A stretch of DNA of 64,000 nucleotides from Takakia lepidozioides (lineage: Eukaryota; Streptophyta; Takakiopsida; Takakiales; Takakiaceae). This document shows, piece after piece, positions 38,130-50,051 of the stretch; position 1 is the stretch's first letter; each line of letters opens with the position of its first letter. Both the position numbers and the translations under genes were made by a program. Location: NCBI GenBank assembly GCA_030704615.1, contig CM060732.1, positions 82,669,171 to 82,733,170 on the forward strand, given 5' to 3'. Below the pieces are notes generated by a model that saw only the letters and a program-made list of their open reading frames with translations, did no database searches and was not told where the DNA came from.

Positions 38130-39420
38130 CAATTCTGATAAGAGGGAAAAACAGGGTGAAATTTGTTGAAGAAGGTACCTTCATTAGCAGTGCCTAATTT
38201 TATCAATTGAGCCGCTGGTGCTGTGGCTTCCAATTCACCATCTACCCATGCAGGTTTCGTGTAGCTATCCTTCCACAGGGAATCATAGGTAATCTGGAGC
38301 TTGAAATTCGGCCCTCTTGGATGAATCTGGACCCACACTCTATCCCTGCTCCTTCAGCTATCCAGACCTCTGCACAAATCATGCACACATCCTTGCTTTG
38401 CTGTAGCTAGCAGCTGACACTGACGCCCTAACCCTACCTACAGTAACATGTCAAAATCACTCCAAAACCACCATAGATCCACCAACGAGCTTCTCCTAAT
38501 CTATGTTATCTGTTTTTGGATATTTTCCTGCTGCCACATCGACAGTAACTTGTCAAAGTCACTCCTAACCACCACAGATCCACCCAACGAGCTAACTTAC
38601 AGAATTCAATATGCATCTCAGGGCCGAGTCTGATGAGAGGGTAAAAACAGGCAGAAATAGGTTGAAGAAGAAGGTGCCTCACCACATTGTCGACCTTGAC
38701 CTTGTGTCATGACCCATGGAGGATTTGACAGACCATCAACCCAAAAATCCTCTTGTGTGTGCTGCTTGTGTCCATCGTCAGGAACTGTCGGATTGGTTTG
38801 TGAGAACAACCACGGTGCAGCTGAGAAGAGATTGAAACACGGCCTGCTAAGACCAAGCTCTCTCCCAAGAACCTTGTAAACATCAGGAAGAATACCAAAT
38901 CATGGTACTAACAGAAGCCAACAGCCCACATTTACATGATGGACAAACTTCTTCACATCGTACATTAAGAAAAAGCCACACCTTGCGATTGCGGTTGTCG
39001 CACCATCGTGAAGGATCTTTACAAAATTCATGCCTGCTCTGCTCCATGCTGCAAATTCAGGGCCGAGTCTGATGAGCGGGCAAAACAGGCTGAAAGACGT
39101 CGAAGAAGGTGCCCTCACCACATTGTCCTCGACCTTGTGTCATGACCCATCGAGGATTTGACTGACCACCTCTTGTGTGTGCGCTTGTGTCTGTAGTCAG
39201 GTAATGTCGGATTGGTCTGCGAGAGGAGAAAGAAACCACCACGATGCAGCTGAGCGGGCGGAGATTGAAACACGGCCTGCTAAGACCAAGCCGACTCTCC
39301 CAAGAACCTTGTAAGCATCAGGAAGAATACCAAATCATGGTACTAAGAGCCCACATTTGCAGGATGGACAAACATCTTCACATCGTACATTAAGAAAAGC
39401 CACACCTTGCGATTGTGGTT
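38130..39420. repeat. Three related ~0.45-kb segments in CACTA-1
   Basis: The block with tctgatgagagggtaaaaacagg, gttgaagaaggtgcc and cttgtgtcatgacccat occurs at about 38628 and 39068, with a diverged copy at 38137. Minus-strand reading gives WVDGLSNPPWVMTQG-type peptides in different frames. It may be a captured exon of a gene I do not recognise. Confidence 0.6.
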
Positions 39421-39689
39421 GTCCACCCAAGCTATTGCATATCCTGCAGATCCTCCCACGCAAACACAGCAAAACGATCAAGTCCCATAATTTACTCATC
39501 GCTGGACGCAATCCCGCACCCTAAATCCATTTGAATTATTTGGATGAATGTATCGTAGATGGATGGATTTTGGGTTTTCCATCAATCTATCCATCCATCC
39601 ATTTAATTTTCCGTTCATCCAACAGTTGCCAGCAAGGCGTTTGCTTTATCGTTCATTCATACGTTCATCCAGTGCACACAAATTATATT

Positions 39690-39856
39690 TCATACGTTCA
39701 TCCAATAGCTGCCAGCAAGGCGTTTGTTTATCATTCGTTCAGATAATTCAGTTGTTCTGTTTCACTAACCTTTCATACGTTCATCCAATAGCTGCCAGCA
39801 AGGCGTTTGTTTATCATTCGTTCAGATAATTCAGTTGTTTTGTTTCACTAACCTTA
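39690..39856 (+). repeat. Two-copy ~84-bp tandem repeat in CACTA-1
   Basis: The unit tacgttcatccaatagctgccagcaaggcg ... agttgtt(c/t)tgtttcactaacctt occurs twice nearly identically, with a diverged partial copy near 39614. (TCCA)n precedes it at about 39585-39600. Confidence 0.85.
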
Positions 39857-40215
39857 ACCAGCACACGATTAATTTACTATTAATGTGTTGGGTCAGTGAA
39901 AAAATAGTTAAATGTTTTTACTTCTTATTATCCACGTATATATTGCTATATATAGTTTATATATTTTGATTACACATGCCATTGCTTAACTGGTTGTCTC
40001 AGTCAGCTCATTTTAGGTAGTCAAAATCTCTCACTACATTCAAAAATTTTGCGGTTGTCTAGCACCTCGAATATTTTAATATAATTTTTGACTGCAAAAT
40101 GGTTGGAACAGTCGAAAGTGAAAACAGTCAACGCCAGCGTCAAACTAAATCGTCGAAATTACATAGGGTGTGTTGTAGTGAATCTACTATGTGGGTTGCC
40201 TGGTAGGTGTAGAAA

Positions 40216-41085
40216 TTAGTGACCGAGGACTTGCGAGATCGGAAAATGAAGCTACAAACAGGGATCAATTGGTCCACAAAAGGAGAAAAAATGACAAAGT
40301 ACTTCTTTGATAAAAACAGGCTGCGTAGGGCATCCCAGAACATCTCGGAACTCATTGACCAATCCTCCGGGGGGTCTGCATCATCCCCTAGGTCTCTGGC
40401 GGACATGGCAGCCTCTCATTTTTTATCCCTCTTCACCTCATACCTCCCCGATCTCTCCCTATCCAACCTACAATTTCAATGCCTCTCCCACACATTGCAA
40501 AACAACAAATCTCCTGGAATTGATGGTCTATCAGTGGAATTCTACTAAGCTCTTTGGACCGACATCTCCCAAAATTTTACTGACATGGCAAACCATCTCT
40601 TCTCCATGCAATCCATGCTGCCTTGTATGTCCCAAGGGGTCATCACCCTCATCTTCAAAAATGGGGACAAATCTAATGTTTCCAATTACAGGCCCATCAC
40701 GCTCCTCAAAGTCGCATACAAAATAATAGCAAAAGCTCTGGCTATGAGACTACAGCCCCTGTTGCCCTCTCTAATTAGACCCAACCAATCTGGCTTCATA
40801 AAGGGTAGATACATTCTGGACAACCTCATGTAGTTGGCCCAAGAGATTCCGTTCTTTGCAAACCAGACCTCCCAAGCCATAGCCCTTCTCTCCTGACTTG
40901 AGAAAAGCGTTTGATAGAGTAGAATGGTCCTTCCTTCTGGGAGTTTTGTCCAAAATTGGCTTCCCAGAGTCCTTTTGCCAATGGGTTAAGATTTTGCTCC
41001 TCTCTTCCACAAGCAGAGTTATTATAAACGGAGCACTCTCCAAACCCTTTGAGCTCCATAGATCTATGTTGTGTCTAGCTTCCTG
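40216..41085 (+). pseudogene. L1 LINE, inverted segment (RT N-terminal half)
   Basis: On the plus strand, opposite to the rest of the element, frames give WSTKGEKMTKYFFDKNR, NNKSPGIDGLSVEFY, ITLIFKNGDKSNVSNYRPI, NQSGFIKGRYILDNL and RKAFDRVEW (first RT catalytic aspartate). Stops and frameshifts interrupt it. It ends just after GALSKPFEL near 41060, where RT motif B1 should follow. Confidence 0.82.
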
Positions 41086-41089
41086 GTAA

Positions 41090-42115
41090 GTTCTGAAGGT
41101 AGCGTCATCGCACCGGGTTGATTCATGCGGGCCTGGCAGATCTTGAGGCATTTGGTAAGGGCTTTAACCTTCCTTTTGCGGGCTTCTGCCATGTCTTGAC
41201 TGAGCTTTTGACTGACAACGTTGACAGCTTTGAGTTTGGCCAAGAATCTGTCAGTTGGGCTTTGGGTTGGAGTTCCTGCCTGAAACCAAGCTAATTGGAG
41301 GGCCTGCTTGAAGACATGTGACTTTTGGAGAAGGTTGTTAAGTTTGAAAATACCCCTACCCCTGCGCTGGTGGATTCCACCAAGTTATGGTTTTGAGTTC
41401 CCGAGAGCCATTGGGCCATTTCTACCGTGTTAGGGTTGAAGTTCCCAGCGCCTCGCTGTATTTCATACGATTCCACCATGTTAAAGTCTCCACCCGGGAT
41501 CCAACTGTCTATATTAGGCTCGTCTTCCATTTTAGAATTAAGGATCTACCAAAATTCCGTCCTTTCCAAGGGACAGTTAGGGGCATAGATGTTGACAAAA
41601 CCCACGGTTCCTATGTTCTCAGGGAGCTTGAGGGCACAAAATTGCAATCTCCCCGACACCCATGTGGCTTCAGATACAAGAAGGGGTAAGAGGGAAGGGG
41701 ATATGAGAATGGATGTACCTCCCCTCGAGGCATGGGACGTAGCTTTCCAAAGGGCTGAGGATAGGGGCCATAGATGGTCAGAGAGCGCTGCTATTTTTTG
41801 ATGATCTAGCTTGTGTTCTTGGAGAAATATGACAGAGTCTTTTTGCAGTAGTGGGGAGAGCCCATTTTTGATTCTGACCCTCTTTAGGGAAGCTGGGTCC
41901 GAACCCATGCCTCTGATGTTCCAGGAGTGTAGATCAATCCGCATCCGAAGGTGGCTGAAGGCAGAGAGTGGGGTCTCTATTGATGGCCTAGGGTCGTGGA
42001 ACTGGAATTTGACACGGTGGTCCCTGGGGAGGAGTGATTTTACCCAGAGATGGTTGGGGGGAGGCACCCTAACAATTATAAACTTAGCGAGGTCCACTAG
42101 ATGGAAAGTGACATT
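41090..42115 (-). pseudogene. L1 LINE, 5' half (APE-type endonuclease and linker)
   Basis: The minus strand encodes the start of L1 ORF2: LHSWNIRGMGSD, VIFLQEHKL (catalytic-type QE), RGGTSILIS, FVNIYAPN and GGDFNMV, followed by a linker ending near 41100. A stop and frameshift lie around 41545. It belongs to the same element as the inverted RT segment and the 3' half at 33.3-35.2 kb. No ORF1 was found upstream. Confidence 0.82.
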
Positions 42116-42339
42116 TACACATTAATTTAAATTTTAAAAAAAGGAAAAAAGGTCCGTTTGTCTAGAATTGGATGTCCTAGCAGCGTGCAATTCTTTTTTA
42201 ATTGATAAACATTTTGAATGCAAAGAGTAGTGTCTTGAGGTTGTTGTTCAATATAAAGCTGAATAGTATGTAGTGCGGCATTAACTTCTGAAAATAATAT
42301 TGCGGACTTTGTGGAATTAAAATTTTATCTTCGTCGTGC

Positions 42340-43270
42340 TTCTTGACTTCTTCCGCTGGACCAACCATGTCCTAAATCTCATCATCGTTTGGTTGAAATG
42401 GCTCGTTTAAATCAAACTGAGCCTCAAAATTAAGAAACTCCAAGGCATCCATGGTCGGAGCCTCAACATCATGAAGGACGGAAAGCTCAGCGAACTGATG
42501 CAAAAGTCCCTCAATTTCATCCAACTCTACATTTGTACTTGATCTGGAAGCATCACCAATCTCCGTTCAGGTTCGGCATTTGAAAACAAACCACAATGCC
42601 TCCAACAATGCCTAATGGTATCACAACTTACATGGATGTGCCATGCTTGCTCAACCATCTGGACAGCTTGGTACACATCAACCGTGGGAGCTATATCGGC
42701 CATTAAACTCTCAATTTGATGATGAATAAAAAGCTTTTTGTAATGAGCTTTGAAACATCTTATGATTCCTGCATCCATAGGTTGCTACTTACTCGTTGTA
42801 TTGGGAGACAACATCACTATGGTTGTGATCCTTATTTGCTTGGAAATGTTGACAACCTTGTGACCAGAAAAATTGTCAAGTAGAAGTAACACCTTCTCTT
42901 TTCCAGCAAGCCGCATTCATCGCTCAAAATCCAATAAGAACTTCTCAAACAATAAAATTGTCATCCATGCCTTTTGGTTTGCAGCCAACATAATACCCAA
43001 AATTCGAAGGTCGGTTCGTTCACTTTTGCATAAATCTTTATGAAGAGTGCATGAAGTTGAAAATAACTCAACTTTGGAGTGCAAACGAGGAAAGAAAATA
43101 TGGTTTGGGTCCAAATGACTTTTGTTCACTCCCAAATTTTGCACGCACATTGCATATGATGTCATTAAACATATGGATTGAGAATGGATTGAGAAAAAAA
43201 AATCATGTGCAGGCGAAACGCAGTTTTCCGTCGCTATGATTGAACCCTACTAAGGCACTTCCAGTTGAAA
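42340..43270 (-). pseudogene. pogo/Tigger-like DDE transposase remnant
   Basis: Minus-strand frames contain ILGIMLAANQKAW, EKVLLLLDNFSGHKV (second catalytic Asp), LSPNTTSK, then QPMDAGIIRCFKAHYKKLF (third catalytic Asp), in DDE_1 order. There is a stop just before QPMD and several frame changes. The N-terminal helix-turn-helix and first Asp were not found; CACTA-2 starts just upstream at 43633. Confidence 0.8.
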
Positions 43271-43859
43271 GTACGAAGACTACATAGTAATTAAATTAAT
43301 CTAAGTGTTTACAACAACAAACCCAAGAAGGAAGTACTCTATATTTTTTGAAGCATGCGCATTTCAACCTTTTTGACCTTACAGCAAAATCTAAGCCTAT
43401 AGCGGACCTCAACTTCAAGGGACACACACACTTCCCAAGATATTCAATCCATCTCACAACGAAACAGTTTTGACAGGAACAACTATAACAAAAATGTTTT
43501 TTCTCCTCTATAGATATACGCTCATAGTGTGCCCAGATCCAGGAAGGAGCCATATGCAAGGTTTGATAAACGAAATTAATGGTCATAATCACTGTACCTA
43601 CCAAAAGAGGTGTTCATTTCCACCAACTAATTCACTACAACAGATGAGCGTTTTTATGACTTCACATATGACTATTTTTTCAGTCTTATATGCGTTCATG
43701 ACTACATCCTCTGTATGTAGTGAAAAAAAGCCTGTCATAGCGACTAGTCTTTAGGACTGCGTTTTGCAAGTCATATCCGTGACTGCTTGCGTAGCACCTA
43801 GAGTCATGTTGCAGAGAGGGTTGCAGTCACAACTATATGACTAATATATGACTACATTG

Positions 43860-44230
43860 TCTGTTGAGCGCTACCTACATGGAGAGGCTTCAGCGGGACA
43901 CGTGCGCCACTGCACAAGCGACACATCATGCATTCGTCAGGGGATCATATGACTATATGTCTGCAAAGTGATGCCTGCATGGAGAGGCGACGAATGGACA
44001 CGTGCGCCACTGCGAATTTGACATGTCACGACTTCTTGCCATGATCATATGACTACATGTCTGCACAGTGATGTTCTACATGGAGAGGCGCTAGCGGGAC
44101 ACGTGTGCTATGGCAGATTTCACACGTGGTGACTACATGACTCGCTCATATGACTACAGGGATATCTACATAGAGAGTTGTTAGCGGGACACCTGTTGCA
44201 CTTGAGATGTGATATGTGGCACACAGAGAA
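43860..44230 (+). repeat. CACTA-2 left sub-terminal ~100-bp tandem repeats
   Basis: Four units, each with catggagaggc, gcgggacacgtgcgcca and tcatatgactacatgtctg, start near 43878, 43978, 44079 and 44169. The shared core ATATGACTAC also occurs singly outside the array. These are candidate TNPA-binding sites. Confidence 0.88.
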
Positions 44231-44950
44231 AATATATGACTAGCATATATGACTACGGATCTTTACACGTGGTGAAAATATATATAAAGAATGTCGTGTC
44301 ATATACTGCCACGTGTTCTGGTTTGAGCAAGAGTGATGCCACGTGTCATCAAGATTGTTTTCCGAAATAGTTTATATTTTTAATGTTATATTTTATTTTT
44401 AGTTTCATTTAATATTTAAAAGAACAGGGAGATTGCAGCCTTGGATTTTTTTTTTTAAAATGGTATATTTTTAATATTATTATTTAAAATAAAAGGAATT
44501 AAATGATTAAATTCTTCATTACATGGTGAAATTCCAACATGAAAACAGAATGGATCCCTCCTGCATACTATCAACCACAAGGAGAATGAAAATAGTCAAC
44601 TACAGGGCAATACAAGCCCTATAAATCACATTACAAAAATCCAAATGAGACCAATGTCCCAATGGACACCTCAAAAGCCACAAGGTCAAAAAATCCATGC
44701 CTCACAAGCAAGCCCACACATGGGCTGAATTGTTGTAGTTAGTATGTTCTAGTGCTATTAGAATCAAGAACTCTGTTAAACAGTGCAATACTGACTATCC
44801 CTTCCGCAGCTCCATAAGTTTCAGTAACTTTAGACTCCAAAGTGTTGTCTGGCCAACCACCTGCCCCAACTCGGTATGTTTCCTAACACCATTCACATAT
44901 GGTAGAGGGGTGTTACTGACACATGCCTCTTTGATGACACACAGGCATAA
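44231..44950. other. A/T-rich spacer in CACTA-2
   Basis: Low-complexity A/T tracts lie at about 44370-44520. The rest shows no recognised coding or repeat feature. Confidence 0.5.
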
Positions 44951-45517
44951 TCAAGGGGCACAGCAGGGTACCAGTAACCCACCACAGCACCTTAAAGAGC
45001 AACAATCAGCCCTACTCCACATTTCTTGCGTTTGGAGTTCACATCCAAACAGCCGAACCTCGTCACCCACCCTGAACTGTGATCCCAACTCCACAAAAAA
45101 AGAACACGATGTGAAAACCCATGACATACACACGACTATGACACTTAACATTTGCGAATTAAAGAGAGCCCCAAGGTTGGAAAAAATAAAACAAACAAGA
45201 CAAGGGCCTGGACTTACTCCATTTGCAGTCTCCAGTGGTTGTGAGACCTCTTTTGGGGGGCTACTCGCCGGGTCGACACTCTTGCCTCTGGTCTGTACCG
45301 GCTTGTCGACAATATCACCTTTGTTTGTCACAAGTTCATGTGTCACAGACCAGAGAACAACCAGGAAAGCAATGAGCAAACAGGAATAGTGAATAGAAAC
45401 AAAATCCAAGTATGAATCAAACAAAAAAGCCAACATGAAAACCTGCAAAGAAAACCTAGCATTAATCAAGCAACCGAGGAGAAGCATCCAGGAAAGCAAT
45501 GCAATGAATGAACCCAC
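44951..45517 (-). CDS. Unrecognised ORF with hydrophobic segments in CACTA-2
   Basis: A 188-codon frame with a hydrophobic N-terminus (FIALLSWMLLLGCLI) and a second hydrophobic stretch (LLIAFLVVLWSV), followed by a Pro/Ser/Val linker. An internal donor-like GA|GTAAGT occurs near 45210. It could be a downstream exon of the NIF-phosphatase region or chance; I recognise no family. Confidence 0.3.
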   Translation of the reverse strand: MGSFIALLSWMLLLGCLINARFSLQVFMLAFLFDSYLDFVSIHYSCLLIAFLVVLWSVTHELVTNKGDIVDKPVQTRGKSVDPASSPPKEVSQPLETANGVSPGPCLVCFIFSNLGALFNSQMLSVIVVCMSWVFTSCSFFVELGSQFRVGDEVRLFGCELQTQEMWSRADCCSLRCCGGLLVPCCAP

Positions 45518-45670
45518 AAAAATTGTAGCCTCTGGAGCACTGTCAGAATATTTGTACCTTCACAGTAGCAGTGTTGTATGGTTGTTGTCCGAAAAACAGG
45601 CTGAGACTCCAAAAACTCGGGAATACTGGCAGCTTTCGATGTTTCCACAAGAAAGGCCACAACACCTCTG

Positions 45671-46207
45671 TTACATACTCATCAGTTGGTGAATCTGGTT
45701 GCACTTCCATGGCTCTGGAAAAATCCCACTGAAGGGAGGATTGTTTGCCGCCTTTCTTGGTGTGTCGTCAACAAGAACAGTGTCATCATAAGTCCATTCT
45801 GGCCAGTCTGCCCACACTCTAGACAAGTTTTTGAAATATAATGGCTTTGAATCAGACCCCTTACAGCATGGGAGGACTGGATCCTCGTCACAGTGAAGGG
45901 CATCCCACTGGAAAACCAGCTTAGTGTGGGCTGCAAAAATATAGTCCACCATTGGGAAGAAGTTGCGAGCTTGGCAACAAGACCACACCGCCACCTCAAA
46001 GTGTTCAAAACACTTTTGCAAAAAGTCATAACAGCGTGGTCTCAAAACTACCATCTTCTTGCCACACATCTTCCCTACAAAACCTTTGGGAAGGGATGCA
46101 GGCCCATTAGCAGAATGAAAAGATTCACATAACAGACCATTTAAGTCCAGAATTAGTAAATGCTTCCTCGTTGGTCCAGGAAGTAAACTGTCATTTGGCT
46201 TCAACAT
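45671..46207 (-). pseudogene. NIF/FCP1-type (HAD) phosphatase domain captured in CACTA-2
   Basis: The family acts on phosphoproteins with a nucleophilic aspartate; plant members with a DxNGLL motif are poorly characterised. The 178-codon frame shows LLILDLNGLL (Asp21 nucleophile, Asn23 where classical enzymes have Asp), FEVAVWS (motif II, 70-76), KPLYFKNL (121-128) and TVLVDDTPRKAANNP (143-156; motif IV aspartates). The frame stops after GIFPEPW, and the usual C-terminal helix (VVAFLVETSKAASIPEFL) continues in another frame at 45660-45466, so one shift has occurred. It lies downstream of the TNPA-like gene on the same strand and may be an independent captured fragment or a fused 3' exon set. 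Confidence 0.78.
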
Positions 46208-46463
46208 GTGAGCAGGAGAAATTAAAGCAACCTGCTTGTTTGTTTGTCCCCGTCTGCATCTTCCTCCCCATTAAACTCCCACATACCTGCATACCAGAAT
46301 CCGATGTGCCCGGCGGCTCTGTCACCATTGCCCCTGGACTGCTACTGCCTTTGTATGTGGCAAGGGCTGAATTTCCACGTGTACCTCACAGCTGGCCTTC
46401 CCTGTATCCTGCCGCTGCTTGGTCAAATTCAAAAGATCATCAGTGATAGGAAGACATAAGGGC

Positions 46464-48821
46464 TTAGAGTGAGCACCAATTACCGTCTGAAATTGGGATT
46501 CCAAACATTTTGATACTGTCACAGCAGACATCCATCGTAGATGTCACAGGTCCTGCGCCTGGTAGATTAATCCCCAATCTGCTCACAATGGCTTTCTGGT
46601 GCTCAATCATACTCTGCATCTGTAATTTTAATTCTGCCATGTCACGTCCTTGTGATTCCACCAGTTTGTCCAAGCCATCCATCCTGCCAACTACTGTAGA
46701 ATATGCGAGACTTCCCTCCTGCCAATCCATGAAAACTTGCCCAAGTATGAATCAAACAAAAAAAACCTAGCATGAACAACCATTGGAAAGAAAACCCAGG
46801 CCAAAAGCCTTGAAAAAAACCCTAGCAACCTATGATGCAGCAACCACTCTAGCAAACGTGGAAAACACACTTACCCGCCTGTCACTCCCAGCTGACAACC
46901 GTGACACTGAACCCTCTTGAATTTCATATAATGTAGGAGGGCACCCTGATAGTGTTTCCTACAAATTAATCCATGCCACAATCAAACCCATGCCACAAGT
47001 CAGTAAGCAATGTGAGGGCTGACTATATACACATAGCAATTCAATGAGGAACAAAATACAGAGTCCTGATGATGCCACTTACCAAGCGTGCTTCCACCAT
47101 TGCCTTCCCACCACGGCCAGTCTTGGTAGGATTCTGAATTGCACCATTTGCCTTCTTGATGTTGCCCGACACTTTGTGGAACACCTCTGTCTGCCAGTAA
47201 CTTACAAGCTTGTTCCATACCTCGTCAGATACAGTAATGGGTTTCCCCTTACCACGCAGTGTGTGCTTCATAACGCTGGCTCTTCATTATTCTGCCAATT
47301 GTTTGTTTTAGGTGGAAGTCTTTTAACTTGTGTGGCGTATATGAAAATAGCTTAGCCAGGTGATCTCTGATTTCGTATACAACTTCATCAGGTTGGTTGT
47401 TGATGGCAAGGGAACAATCTAGCTTGCGATAAGCCTGTCCTTTAAGGGCAGCGTGCCATACATTCCGGGTCTGACCATACGGGGCTCCTTTGAGGTTCGT
47501 CAAATCACCGTGGGAGGAAGACCTACAACTATTCTCTCTTCCTTCACCTTGGCAGCTTCAATTTGGCTGAGCTATTAGCCCTCCTTAAAGCATTGGTTCT
47601 ATCATTCTTTGAAACGGCACCCTCCCTCCTTCAGAGACCTCCGTGCGCTCAGGAGAATTCAAAGCAGGATCCTGCCAAGTAGGGACTGGTGGCCATGGCT
47701 GTTGGCCAGAAGGCCGAGGACCATACTGGCCATACTGTCCATAAGCAGGAGGATTTCCGGTGGCCTGCCACCCCCATAGCTATTAGGGGGTGGCAAATAT
47801 GGTGGAGGAGGATACTGGCCATACTGCCCATATGGAGGAGCACCATTTTGACCCTGACCATACTGAGTGCCAGACTGTGGGTACTGAGGCATACCATAAT
47901 AAGGTGGGGGTACTGGTGGCACAGAACCCACAACGATGGGAGAGTTAGGGCCACCTCCTGCGTTCTTGTGGGCGCCATCTCCATTGCTAGCAGCAGGGAT
48001 CGTGGATCCAGTGCGCTTGTGCTTGCCCTGAAAAGAAATTCCCCCAGTACAATGTGGGTGATTACACATACATATAGGCAGCAAGCAGCAAATCCTTGAA
48101 TTCAATATAACAAACTGGAAGCACATATCATTTGTAAAGACAAGATTACCCAAAACTCAGTATGATCTTGGCAGTAAATCTCCCAAATTTGATTGGCCCC
48201 AATGATGTCCTCCCAGTACATTTTTGAACCCTCTTAGGTATGGTTGTTCCTGAAATCCGTAGCAAGAATTCAAATGGACAAACCTGATGAGTCCATGAGA
48301 AGTATCCCTCCAAGTTTTATTGATATTCTGGGTGCATAAGTACCCAAGTATCTCTATAAGTAGCCATTATAGCTTAATACCAGGACGTTGGTTTCATGGG
48401 GCAAAGAATTTGAACACACCTGAAGTCTACATTGGCCTGACATCATGCCTTTGGCACTTCAACTTGTCTAGTGGAAATCATTTGTGATTGTGCCTTGGCT
48501 GACCTCTGCATTGTCCAACTTCCCTGTCTTGACAGACATACCCTATCTCTTCATGATCTTACCATACCCTATCTCTTCGTGATTTTCCAAAAACATACAT
48601 AATTTGAATCATGGTCATTGTAAAGAACTATAACTCACAGACGGAGAAGGTGTTTGTAGTGTAGATGATGGGCATTTTTGTCCTTCGACATGAGCATGGG
48701 CATGTTCTCCTCGGCTTGCCGTGGCATCCGCCGACGACGCACTCGCCTCGCACTGGCGTGGGAGGAGTGGATCGTCCTCATCGTCCTCAGAAGAGTCCTC
48801 ATGCAGAATCGTAGTCTTCAT
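46464..48821 (-). pseudogene. TNPA-like protein (Transposase_24/Ptta family) of CACTA-2
   Basis: TNPA-like proteins bind sub-terminal repeats and assist transposition. Likely exons on the minus strand are 48821-48639 (acidic N-terminus EDSSEDDEDD, GTGAGT donor), 48027 to about 47640 (Gly/Tyr/Pro/Gln-rich, YGQYGQY), about 47503-47080 (VSDEVWNKLVSYWQTE, KKANGAIQNPTKTG, the Transposase_24 signature), 46962-46873, and about 46740-46540 (coiled coil MAELKLQMQSMIEHQKAIV). The first two exons are phase-compatible. One-base shifts near 47775 (in the YGQ region) and near 47270 break the frame, so the copy is probably inactive. The gene is divergent from TNPD. Confidence 0.68.
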
Positions 48822-50051
48822 CGTCTTCAGTCTGGCACTTTGCCTTGCAGGACCTGATCCCTAGCTTTTTCCTTCGGAGCGCGTGGCTTGCGAGGGCAAT
48901 TCGCTCCCGCAAGCCTGCACAAACACCTCCATGACCTCCCTCTCAAACAATCACAAACAAATGCAAGCATACATACCCTAATACTCTTAAGCCTACGCTA
49001 AACCACAGCCGCACCCTACCAAGACATAATGGCTGCCCACGAATGACGGCGGACATCTCCCGCCTAATGACACACCCTCCTCAAACCTAATCGTCACTCA
49101 CTGCATGTTGTTTGCCTCTCCGTTTGTACAAGTCGCAGCTACTCGCCCCCATTTGTGCTATGAAGCTTATGATCGATGTAGGAAGGTTAGAGGATAAGGC
49201 GAATTGCAAGTTTAGTGGGTGGGTATCCAAAGTCAGGAACTAAACTCACCCATCTATCGACTGCTTGAACGTTGCTTCCACCTCCTTTATGGCAGCAATC
49301 CGGCGCTCTTGGAACTTCTCGTACTCAGTGAGAGGGACTGTCACTTCAAAGACCTTCCGCTTCACCATGGACACTCAAAAACGATACTTATAGTATACTA
49401 TAGATATAGAAATAGCACATTGGCAGCTGGTGCAAAACAAGAGACAATGCACTGTGCGTAGCATGCAAAGAGGGAAGGGGTGACGTTCAAAGCATGTACA
49501 GTGCAGGTGGCGACCGGATGCGTAGCGTAGAATAGATGACCGTCTATGGCGAATGGAAGAAGCTTATGCCACAAGGAATGGGCATACAAAAATGCTATGC
49601 AACTGCGATGAGTGTCATGGAGGAAAAGTATTGTTGTTGGAAACAGTGAGGAATTATTACATGATACACGGGAGGGATCCTCTTCTCCGACGCTGTTCTC
49701 TTCCGGTAAGATCGCCACTTTCCCTTCAGCACTTTAGTTTGAATTTTGAATGCAACGATCCTCTTCTCCACATGTCGACATTTCGTTGGGTGATTGTAGT
49801 CAAGAAGTCATAAGATACAGACGTGACTATGACTACGCCACTTCCGTTATCACTTTAATTAATGCACATGTCGTGTTTTCATTGGTCATGTGTAGTCATG
49901 TAGTCATATATGACTAAGTAAGTGACTGCAACTATGACTTCAATGGCTACAAATGTCGTGTTTTGATTGGGTGTATATTCATAAGATACATACGTAAATA
50001 TGACTGCATCACTGCAACGTCACCGTGCCTCCTATGTCATAATATGAACAA
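48822..50051. promoter_or_regulatory. Divergent TNPA/TNPD control region with internal terminal-type motifs
   Basis: The region separates the two transposase genes. From about 49790 to 50050 it contains GTGACTATGACTAC, GTAGTCATGTAGTCATATATGACTA and related words, the same AGTCATAT/ATGACTAC core found in the sub-terminal arrays at both ends. Two copies of atgtcgtgtttt(c/g)attgg also occur. No CACTA terminus is present here. Control of TNPD by the TNPA-like protein is an inference. Confidence 0.55.

Larger units (their letters stand above)
35247..40180. mobile_element. CACTA-1: non-autonomous CACTA element carrying PPR fragments
   Basis: It begins CACTACAATACA and ends, reverse-complemented, CACTACAACACA, with related sub-terminal sequence (TTTCGAC ... 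TTTGAC in both). The flanking trinucleotide AAT is present on both sides (35244-35246 and 40181-40183), the 3-bp duplication typical of CACTA. It sits inside the L1, and deleting it with one AAT restores the L1 frame. It is 4934 bases long with no transposase gene. The interior holds pentatricopeptide-repeat fragments and other repeated segments. Confidence 0.88.

Noticed and set aside
43860-44230. CRISPR-like or satellite array
   Set aside because: Unit length, divergence and position at a CACTA end identify it as a sub-terminal transposon array.
47689-48099. 136-codon plus-strand ORF
   Set aside because: Antisense to the Gly/Tyr/Pro-rich exon of the TNPA-like gene.
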